Shown here: positions 41,787 through 48,024 of the stretch, in pieces | Position numbering within the stretch: the first letter of the stretch is position 1 | Layout: each line of letters starts with the position of its first letter | NCBI GenBank assembly: GCA_050184295.1 | Contig: JBFXAM010000025.1 | Location: 1 to 48,024 of the forward strand | DNA: 48,024 nucleotides | Reading direction: 5' to 3' | Source of the DNA: JBFXAM01 sp050184295 | GTDB lineage: Bacteria > Planctomycetota > Phycisphaerae > UBA1845 > Fen-1342 | Notes under the pieces: generated by a model | What the model was told of the DNA's origin: nothing | Seen by the model: only the letters and a program-made list of their open reading frames with translations | The model's database searches: none | Position numbers and translations under genes: made by a program

Positions 41787-44174
41787 TCATCGAGCCTCGA
41801 TCTGCTCCAACATCTCCTGCACGGTCCGGGCGTCCGCGGCGAACGCTTCACCGCCGGACAGAAGCAGCCCGCGCGCCTCGTGCAACCGCTTTCGCGCAGC
41901 CGCGGAATGGTGCGCGGCGAGTTCGATCCGCGCGAGATAGAGCTGCGCCTGGCCCCAAGCGGCGTCGCGGACGGTGGGATCGGCCGCCGCGGCGTCGAGC
42001 GCCGCGCAGAGTGGATTCTCGGCGATCGCGACGCAGCCCGTTTGCCATGCGAGGTAGGCGAAGTCGACCGCCCGGCGCAGCGCCGGCTCCGTTCGCCGCT
42101 CCGCGAGGTCGGCCCGCACCGCCGCCAGGATGTAGGGTTGTGCCGCGGCAGGCGCGCCGCCCCGGACGAGGTAGGACGCAAACGCCGCGTTGGCGGCGAC
42201 GATCTCGGGGTGGTGCGGGTTGGCGCGGACGACGGCATGGGCGCGGATCGCCTCGTCAAAGATGGCGAGCGCGTCGCGGCCGGGGTCGCCTTGGAGGGCG
42301 AGCGCCTGGGCGACGTTCTCCTCGGACTGTCGCGCCTCGACGATGTCGTCGCGCTGGGTGCGGTGGAAATGTCCGAGCGCGGCACGCGCGAAGTGCTCCG
42401 CGTCGACGGGCCGGTTGGACGCAAGGTGGAGCGCCGCCAGATTGCGGAGCACGAGACCCACGTTCAGGTTGTCGGGCCCGAGGGCCTTAGTGTAGATGCG
42501 CAGCGCCTCGTGATAAACCGGCTCGGCTTCGTCGATCTTGCCCTGGTTTCGCTTCAGCACCGCGAGGCTGTTGAGATTCATCGCAAAGTAGGCGTCGTCG
42601 GGATCGGGGAGCAGCTTGCGCCGGATGCGCAGGGCCGATTCGAGCTCGCGTTCGGCGTCGGCGAGCTTGCCTTGGGTGCGGTAGAGGCGGCCGAGCTTCT
42701 CGCGTGCGTTGGCGACGTCGAGGTGATCGTCGCCATGGGCTTGTTGCCAGAGCTCGAGCGCGCGCTGAAAGTGCCGCTCGGATGGCGCGTCGACGCCGAT
42801 CTCGCGGTAGGCGGTCGCGAGGTCGAAGCGCAGCCGGGCCGCGGTTGTGGGCGGAAAACGCGTCGACTCGTCAAGCTCCTTGGCGGCCAGGTCCAGCAAG
42901 TCGAGCACGGTCGCGGCCGCGCCAGTGTTCGGGCTCGTGCGTCCGACGCGGCGAAAGATGCTCTGCATGAATCCCGCAACGTAGTCGGCCGTCTCGCGCT
43001 CGCGATTGGCGCGCTCCTGCTCCGCGAGCGCGACGCGCAGCTGCTCATTCTCGCGGATGCGCGAGCGCTCGGCGCGGACATAGAGCGTCAGCGACACGGC
43101 CGTCGCTGCGCAAAGCGTGAGCGCGACGAGAGCTCCCGCCGCGACGAGCGCCGCGTTGCGCCGCGCAAAGCGTGCGGCGCGATACCACGTGCTGGGCGGG
43201 TGGGCGGCGACCGGCTCGCCGCGCATCCAGCGGCGCAGATCGTCGGCCAGCGAGTGGACCGACCCATAGCGCTGCTCGCGCTCGACGCTGAGCGCCTTGG
43301 CGACCACCAGATCGAGATCGCGCGACGCCTGTGGATTCGCGCTCGACACCGCCGGCAGTTCGCCGTGCAGAACCGCCTGCACGAGCGCTGCGACGTCGCG
43401 GTGCCGCGCATGCGGCGGCGCGCCGGTCAGAAGGTGGTAGAGCACGGCCCCGAGTGCGTATTCGTCGCTCAGGACGTCGACCGATTTGGGCAACCCACGA
43501 AGTTGCTCCGGGGCGGCGTAGTAGGGAGTGCCGAGGAACTGTCCGGTTTCGGTGACCGAGAAGTCGGCATGCAGGCCGCGCAGGGGTTTGGCGAGTCCGA
43601 AGTCGAGCACGTGCGGTTCGTTTCGGCGGTCGACGAGGATGTTGGAAGGCTTAAGGTCGCGGTGGATCACGCCGCGTTGATGGGCGTGATGGACGGCGTC
43701 GCAGACGCGTTGAAAAAGGGTGAGGATTTCGGCGATCGGGCGCCGGCCGTTGGGGCCGGCGCAGGCCCAGCGGTCGATCGCGACGCCGTCGATCCACTTC
43801 ATGACCAGCAGCGGCTGGCCCTCGACGAACTCGGCGCCGTAGACGGTGACGATGTTGGGATGCTCCAGGGCGGCGGCGGCTTCGATCTCGCGTTCGAAGC
43901 GGGCGCGCATGGCGGGCGTGGCGAAGACTCCCGCGGAGAGGCGTTTGATGACGACCTCGCGGCCGGTGGTCGGCTGGCGGGCCTTGTAGACGACGCCCTG
44001 CGCGCCGCGCCCGACCTGCTCAATCAGCTCGTAGGGGCCGAGCCGGTCGAGCGTGGCGCGGGCGTCGGCGGCGCGCAACCGCGCGAGCCACGCATCTTCG
44101 TCGAGGTGAAAGCCGAACTGCTGTCGCGTCGCGGGCTCGGGCCACGAGGTCGGCCTGAACAGTTCCTCAGCCAT
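41787..44174 (-). CDS. Serine/threonine kinase with transmembrane helix and TPR-like tail (distal kinase)
   Basis: This 795-residue membrane kinase has the glycine loop VGRGAQGVVY, Lys77 in VVIK, HRDLKPSN (Asp173), DFG (Asp191) and YYAAPEQLRG. A transmembrane helix lies near 380-402 (ALVAAGALVALTLCAATAVSL). The C-terminal half is TPR-like (LDVANAREKLGRLYRTQGKL and LNSLAVLKRNQGK). Its first 217 residues match the neighbouring kinase exactly or nearly so, after which they diverge. It is the third gene of the sigma-kinase-kinase unit. The TPR part may sense peptides or proteins outside. Confidence 0.93.
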   Translation of the reverse strand: MAEELFRPTSWPEPATRQQFGFHLDEDAWLARLRAADARATLDRLGPYELIEQVGRGAQGVVYKARQPTTGREVVIKRLSAGVFATPAMRARFEREIEAAAALEHPNIVTVYGAEFVEGQPLLVMKWIDGVAIDRWACAGPNGRRPIAEILTLFQRVCDAVHHAHQRGVIHRDLKPSNILVDRRNEPHVLDFGLAKPLRGLHADFSVTETGQFLGTPYYAAPEQLRGLPKSVDVLSDEYALGAVLYHLLTGAPPHARHRDVAALVQAVLHGELPAVSSANPQASRDLDLVVAKALSVEREQRYGSVHSLADDLRRWMRGEPVAAHPPSTWYRAARFARRNAALVAAGALVALTLCAATAVSLTLYVRAERSRIRENEQLRVALAEQERANRERETADYVAGFMQSIFRRVGRTSPNTGAAATVLDLLDLAAKELDESTRFPPTTAARLRFDLATAYREIGVDAPSERHFQRALELWQQAHGDDHLDVANAREKLGRLYRTQGKLADAERELESALRIRRKLLPDPDDAYFAMNLNSLAVLKRNQGKIDEAEPVYHEALRIYTKALGPDNLNVGLVLRNLAALHLASNRPVDAEHFARAALGHFHRTQRDDIVEARQSEENVAQALALQGDPGRDALAIFDEAIRAHAVVRANPHHPEIVAANAAFASYLVRGGAPAAAQPYILAAVRADLAERRTEPALRRAVDFAYLAWQTGCVAIAENPLCAALDAAAADPTVRDAAWGQAQLYLARIELAAHHSAAARKRLHEARGLLLSGGEAFAADARTVQEMLEQIEAR

Positions 44175-44205
44175 CGACGGCGTCCTCGTCGCGGACCTGG
44201 GCCGC
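43524..44205 (-). repeat. 682-bp duplicated block, distal copy
   Basis: Aligned with 45817-46498 at a constant offset of 2293, it differs at only two places I can see (44077 and 44093 region). It covers kinase codons 1-217 and 31 bases upstream, including the 3' end of the sigma-factor gene. Confidence 0.9.
44175..44205 (-). pseudogene. Scar of the ECF sigma-factor 3' end
   Basis: These 31 bases reproduce the final codons (QVRDEDAVDG) of the sigma-factor gene at 46460 ahead of the distal kinase. Only the tail remains, so it is a duplication scar. Confidence 0.75.
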
Positions 44206-44223
44206 AGTAGGTCGTCCCTCGGT

Positions 44224-46467
44224 CTATCCGTCGTTTGCGCTGTCAGGCGCGGACCCTGCGGGCGACGCCGGGCCTGACGCAGCGGATGCGTCTGCGCGCC
44301 AAGCACCCGGCGGGCGGTACACGATCTGGTCCCGCCAGCGGGCGGCCTCCTGCGGTGCGCCGCGCAGGTCGTATAGCTCGATCAACCCATGTGCCGCGAA
44401 GGCCTTCCAGTTCAGGTAGTCGGCCGTGCGCATCGCGTGGATTCCCTCGATCAGCAGCGGCTCGGCCTCGCTGAGCCGGCCCAGCCGTACGAGGCAGGCG
44501 CCCAGCGACGCCTTGACCGAACCGTAACGCGTGGCATCGGTGGCAGCGCTCGTTTTCCGGCACATCTCCGTCGCGTCGCGGAGCAGGGGCTCGGCTTCGG
44601 CGCTACGTCCCGCGAGCACGAGCGCCACGCCCGTGTCGCGAAGCACGAATAGCATGTCGCTGGGACGCGGCGACTGGCGCAGCTTGCGGGCCGCCATCGG
44701 CTCCAGGACCGCGAGCGCCGCAGCGACGGCGGCGTGCGCGCCGGGTTCGTCGCCCGCGTGTCGGCGCGCGATGGCGGACCAGATCATCCAATGCGCCGGG
44801 TAGCGGTGCCGGGGGCCGTGCCGGGCGGTCAGCCGGCGTGCGGCCTCATCCGCGGCGGCGGCGGATTCGGTCCAGCGTTGCTCGAGCAGCCGCGCCCGCG
44901 CCAGCATCGCGTAGTAGGTCGATGCGTCGGACGCACCCTCGGGCGCGAGACGGGCGTCGCCGGCGATGAGTGCGTGGCAGAGCTCTGCGGCGGCGGCGTA
45001 ATTGCCCTGCAGGACGCGCAGATCCGCAAGCGAGCGCATCGAACTCAGCGTCACCGGGTGTACCGAGCCATGGTGTGCGGAAGTGACGGCGTACGCGCGC
45101 TCCAGCACGGGCGCCGCGTCGTCCACTCGCAACTGCCGGAGCAGTTGATCGCCCAGCGGCTGCGCCGCAGCGGCGATCGACCAGTGCGCGTCGCCGAGCA
45201 AGGCGCGACGTTTGTCGTACACCTCGCGAAACAGCGCCTCGGCCTCGGGCAAGCGACCTTCCGTGTTGAGTTGGAGCGCGCGCTCCAGTTGCGCATCCAG
45301 GGCGGCGCTCGCATCGGCGTGTTGTCGGCCCTGCTCCGCGAGTTGGGAGCGGCGGTCGGCTTCATTCGCCTTGCGCTGATACGCCGCGTTCACCAGGCCG
45401 GACGCCGCCAGCGCGGTGACGACCGTCGTCACGCCGATTCGCGCGCGATGACGCCGCAGCAGCGCCTGCACGCGGGTGAGCGCACCGCGCGGCCTGGCGT
45501 GGACCGGTTCACCCAAGCGATATCGCTCGAGGTCGCGCCCCAGGTCGTCGGCGCCGGCGTAGCGCCGCGCAGGGCTTACGCTAAGCGCCTTCATCACTAC
45601 GGCGGCGAGCCGGCGATCGACGACGCGGCGGAGCAGCGCCAGCGAGCGCTCGGCGGCCTGATCGAGGTTGCGGGGGATCGCCGCCGTCGGTGTGCGGGGA
45701 TCGACCGGCGACTCGCCAGTCAACAGAACGTGGAGCACCGCGCCGAGCGAGTAGACGTCGCTGCGCGCGTTCACGTCGGTCGTGGAACCGCACCATTGCT
45801 CCGGTGACGCGTACGCGGGAGTGCCGAGGAACTGTCCGGTTTCGGTGACCGAGAAGTCGGCATGCAGGCCGCGCAGGGGTTTGGCGAGTCCGAAGTCGAG
45901 CACGTGCGGTTCGTTTCGGCGGTCGACGAGGATGTTGGAAGGCTTAAGGTCGCGGTGGATCACGCCGCGTTGATGGGCGTGATGGACGGCGTCGCAGACG
46001 CGTTGAAAAAGGGTGAGGATTTCGGCGATCGGGCGCCGGCCGTTGGGGCCGGCGCAGGCCCAGCGGTCGATCGCGACGCCGTCGATCCACTTCATGACCA
46101 GCAGCGGCTGGCCCTCGACGAACTCGGCGCCGTAGACGGTGACGATGTTGGGATGCTCCAGGGCGGCGGCGGCTTCGATCTCGCGTTCGAAGCGGGCGCG
46201 CATGGCGGGCGTGGCGAAGACTCCCGCGGAGAGGCGTTTGATGACGACCTCGCGGCCGGTGGTCGGCTGGCGGGCCTTGTAGACGACGCCCTGCGCGCCG
46301 CGCCCGACCTGCTCAATCAGCTCGTAGGGGCCGAGCCGGTCGAGCGTGGCGCGGGCGTCGGCGGCGCGCAGCCGCGCGAGCCACGCGTCTTCGTCGAGGT
46401 GAAAGCCGAACTGCTGTCGCGTCGCGGGCTCGGGCCACGAGGTCGGCCTGAACAGTTCCTCAGCCAT
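44224..46467 (-). CDS. Serine/threonine kinase with transmembrane helix and TPR-like tail (proximal kinase)
   Basis: This 747-residue kinase shares residues 1-217 with the distal kinase (Lys77, Asp173, Asp191), then carries AYASPEQWCGS and SDVYSLGAVLHVLLTG. A transmembrane helix lies near 335-355 (RIGVTTVVTALAASGLV). The tail has TPR-type helices (RLPEAEALFREVYDKRRALL, LADLRVLQGNYAAAAELCH and LEQRWTESAAAADEAARRL). The ATG overlaps the sigma-factor stop by eight bases. Because the first 217 residues match the distal kinase so closely while the tail does not, domain exchange or recent duplication is likely. Confidence 0.93.
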   Translation of the reverse strand: MAEELFRPTSWPEPATRQQFGFHLDEDAWLARLRAADARATLDRLGPYELIEQVGRGAQGVVYKARQPTTGREVVIKRLSAGVFATPAMRARFEREIEAAAALEHPNIVTVYGAEFVEGQPLLVMKWIDGVAIDRWACAGPNGRRPIAEILTLFQRVCDAVHHAHQRGVIHRDLKPSNILVDRRNEPHVLDFGLAKPLRGLHADFSVTETGQFLGTPAYASPEQWCGSTTDVNARSDVYSLGAVLHVLLTGESPVDPRTPTAAIPRNLDQAAERSLALLRRVVDRRLAAVVMKALSVSPARRYAGADDLGRDLERYRLGEPVHARPRGALTRVQALLRRHRARIGVTTVVTALAASGLVNAAYQRKANEADRRSQLAEQGRQHADASAALDAQLERALQLNTEGRLPEAEALFREVYDKRRALLGDAHWSIAAAAQPLGDQLLRQLRVDDAAPVLERAYAVTSAHHGSVHPVTLSSMRSLADLRVLQGNYAAAAELCHALIAGDARLAPEGASDASTYYAMLARARLLEQRWTESAAAADEAARRLTARHGPRHRYPAHWMIWSAIARRHAGDEPGAHAAVAAALAVLEPMAARKLRQSPRPSDMLFVLRDTGVALVLAGRSAEAEPLLRDATEMCRKTSAATDATRYGSVKASLGACLVRLGRLSEAEPLLIEGIHAMRTADYLNWKAFAAHGLIELYDLRGAPQEAARWRDQIVYRPPGAWRADASAASGPASPAGSAPDSANDG

Positions 46468-46498
46468 CGACGGCGTCCTCGTCGCGGACCTGGGCCGC
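45817..46498 (-). repeat. 682-bp duplicated block, proximal copy
   Basis: This is the partner of 43524-44205 and includes the last codons of the sigma-factor gene. Confidence 0.9.
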
Positions 46499-47056
46499 GA
46501 TCAGCTCTTCCATGCGGTCGCGGATGCGCGCCCGAACCTTGCGCACCGCGTCCTCGCTCATGCCGAACTCGCGCGCCAAATCGGCCAGCGACGCACCCGC
46601 GATGCTCCGATCGAAGAGCTCCACGCTGCGCGGCTCGTGGGTCTCGCGGATGGTCCGCATCGCGAGGCGGTAATGATGCGCCACCCACTCCTCTTCCCAC
46701 GCTGCGGCGATGGCCGACTCGGCCGGCGCATCGGGGTCCTCGATATTGCTGTCTACGGACTGCACCCGGACTCCCGGACGCCGCGACCAATCGACAATCG
46801 CATTTCGGACGCAGCGCAGGAGATAGTCGCGGAAGCGGCCGCGGTTCTGCGAGTAGGTGAAGCTGGGCAGGGTGCGGGCGAGGTTGGTGAAGACGTGCTG
46901 AACGACGTCGTCCGCGTCGGCGTGCTGGAGTCCCTGCCGCCGGCCGAAGCGCAGCAGCAGTTCGCGGTAGCGCTCCTCAAACTCGCACCAGGCGACGTGA
47001 TCGTCGAGGTTGCGGAGCCGGCCGAGCAGCGTGGTCTGTGTCGAGCGGACTTCCAT
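46460..47056 (-). CDS. ECF-family sigma factor, kinase-linked
   Basis: This 198-residue sigma factor starts MEVRSTQTTLLGRLRNLDD. Region 2 includes FEERYRELLLRFGRRQGLQH, ADADDVVQHVFTNLARTLPS and FRDYLLRCVRNAIVDW. Region 4 is the helix-turn-helix ELFDRSIAGASLADLAREFG with SEDAVRKVRARIRDRM. It resembles sigma factors that planctomycetes pair with kinases. The ATG at 47056 begins at homology; the upstream frame is not conserved-looking. The gene overlaps the proximal kinase by eight bases. It belongs to a different branch from the sigma factor at 7585. Confidence 0.9.
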   Translation of the reverse strand: MEVRSTQTTLLGRLRNLDDHVAWCEFEERYRELLLRFGRRQGLQHADADDVVQHVFTNLARTLPSFTYSQNRGRFRDYLLRCVRNAIVDWSRRPGVRVQSVDSNIEDPDAPAESAIAAAWEEEWVAHHYRLAMRTIRETHEPRSVELFDRSIAGASLADLAREFGMSEDAVRKVRARIRDRMEELIAAQVRDEDAVDG

Positions 47057-47447
47057 GACGCTAGGTCGGTTTTCGCAAGTACTTCCGTTCCGATCGGCGC
47101 TTCGGGTTCGTTGTGAATATAGCCGCCCGCCGGCGCAACGAGCAAACGTTTTCTGCCGCGCGCCGGCGAGCGTTGCCGCCAATTTTCGGCCGTGGACACG
47201 TCCGTTCGGACCGACTTGTCACGTAATCGTTGTGAATCGGCGTTCAAGTGCGTGATCGGGCGGGGAGCATGCCTGGATGCGTGACGTTCCGCCGGTGCGG
47301 CCTGGGAGGCGCAGCCACCCGTCCTGCGCCTGCGGTCGGCGTGCGGCATCCGCGGGATGAAGCCAGTCGGCCCCGTATCGGCGCGATTGCCGTGCCGAGG
47401 TCCGCTGGTAGCCGGGCCGGTCCGCCGTGGCACAGGAGTATCGAACG
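47057..47447. other. 391-base divergent gap, no supported feature
   Basis: The gap lies between the sigma factor (-) and the last gene (+). I see no gene or strong repeat. The ribosome-binding site CAGGAG near 47433 belongs to the downstream gene. Confidence 0.5.
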
Positions 47448-48024
47448 ATGAGTACTGCCCTGACACTCGGTTCGCGGATGACGGATTGTCGGAGAGGTCG
47501 GGTGCTGGTCACCGCCGCGCTGTTCGTTGCCGCTGCGGGTGGTCCCACCGGTGGGCGCGCCCAAACCTGGGACGGCGGGGGGACGAACAACAACTGGAGC
47601 ACGGCGAACAACTGGAGCCCGAACGGCGTGCCGCCGTCGGGGGCAAACATCATTTTCGCCGGCACGACGCGGCTGACGCCGGTGCTGGACTCGAATCGAA
47701 CGGTGAACGCGCTCACGTTCAGCAATACGGCGGGGGCGTTCTCGATCAGCGGGGCGAACACGTTGACACTGGGCGGGAGCGGCATCACCAACAATGACAC
47801 GCAGACGCAGTTGCTTAACGTGGACAACGTCGTGTTGAGCGCCAGCCAGACGTGGGATGCGGCGGCGGGCAACCTGACGATCTCGCCCGCCACACTGAAC
47901 CTGGGGGTGCGCACGCTGACGGTCACGGGCGGCTTCAACACGACGATCAGCACTGATCCGCTCGGCGTCACCGGCGGACACCTGGTCAAGAACGGAACCG
48001 GTACGCTCTTCTGGAATGCCGGGA
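47448..48024 (+). CDS. Autotransporter-type beta-strand repeat secreted protein (truncated by the window edge)
   Basis: The frame stays open to the end, giving 192 residues and no stop. The start ATG has a GGAG nine bases upstream. A signal peptide (RVLVTAALFVAAAGG) ends near GRAQ. The mature part reads WDGGGTNNNWSTANNWSPNG, then GANIIFAGTTRLTPVLDSN and AGAFSISGANTLTLGGSGIT. This is the entry module of beta-helical repeat proteins (TIGR02601-like), and LVKNGTGTLFWNAG is one repeat. These proteins often end with PEP-CTERM, but that part is outside the window. Confidence 0.88.
   Translation, partial: MSTALTLGSRMTDCRRGRVLVTAALFVAAAGGPTGGRAQTWDGGGTNNNWSTANNWSPNGVPPSGANIIFAGTTRLTPVLDSNRTVNALTFSNTAGAFSISGANTLTLGGSGITNNDTQTQLLNVDNVVLSASQTWDAAAGNLTISPATLNLGVRTLTVTGGFNTTISTDPLGVTGGHLVKNGTGTLFWNAG

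Noticed and set aside
41658..44210. An 850-codon plus-strand frame opposite the distal kinase
   Set aside because: It is antisense to a protein with all kinase motifs and is Arg-rich; it also repeats in the duplicated block only because the kinase does.

Overview
The window is high-GC bacterial chromosome. It most likely comes from a planctomycete of the Phycisphaerae type. The evidence is the combination of secreted proteins ending in a dockerin-like 'NCDG..NNFDIDAF' calcium-binding tail (three copies), proteins with a PEP-CTERM tail (two), ECF sigma factors overlapping large TPR-type serine/threonine kinases (two loci), an autotransporter-type beta-strand repeat protein, and DUF1570-like and lipoprotein hydrolases. 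This assignment is inferred from gene content and has not been checked against a database.

Layout. From 1 to 3.6 kb lie the 5' part of gpmI (glycolysis), a small membrane protein translationally coupled to a GDP-fucose-synthase-like epimerase, and a convergent GT4 glycosyltransferase. From 4 to 10.5 kb lie a dockerin-tailed secreted protein, an ECF sigma/kinase pair and a secreted protein with a peptidase-S74 intramolecular chaperone domain. From 10.6 to 17.1 kb lie gamma-glutamyltransferase, an orphan AAA ATPase in a more AT-rich pocket, a secreted S9 peptidase and a lipoprotein metallopeptidase. From 17.7 to 24.8 kb lie FliN, an M20 amidohydrolase overlapping hutF (histidine degradation), a beta-propeller/dockerin protein, a small cytosolic protein, a PduO-type cobalamin adenosyltransferase and a PhnP-like hydrolase. 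From 25 to 31.3 kb lie a phosphatase, two small membrane proteins, a DNA-repair methyltransferase, a lipoprotein esterase and an orphan phage-terminase-like protein. From 31.5 to 35.5 kb lie a secreted HEAT-repeat protein and a PEP-CTERM protein. From 35.9 to 39.6 kb an E1-beta (2-oxoacid dehydrogenase) locus is interrupted by a 2.4-kb cargo. From 39.8 to 41.7 kb lie two small proteins, tRNA-Ser(GCT) and a GNAT acetyltransferase. From 41.8 to 47.1 kb there is an ECF sigma factor with two tandem kinases. The last gene, a beta-strand repeat protein, runs off the window.

Most notable structure. First, a 257-bp direct repeat (256/257 identical by eye) holds the leader and first 65 codons of the E1-beta gene and flanks a PEP-CTERM gene, a dockerin gene and a coding remnant. 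The upstream copy reads in frame into the PEP-CTERM gene. Second, the two adjacent kinase genes share a 682-bp block (about 680/682 identical) covering the kinase N-lobe and catalytic loop, then diverge abruptly. A scar of the sigma-factor 3' end remains between them. Third, the intergenic DNA carries hairpin repeats that sort by gene orientation. GGCTGAA/GGTTGA-type hairpins and arrays lie in convergent gaps (17.5, 21.2 and 31.5 kb). CCCGCCGC-N5-GCGGCGGG hairpins (3.7, 28.06 and 40.9 kb) and a 35-nt near-perfect palindrome lie in divergent gaps. Fourth, two degraded copies of the same short coding fragment occur at 17.3 and 38.2 kb.

Many long antisense open frames exist because of the high GC and strong codon bias. 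They were treated as shadows.
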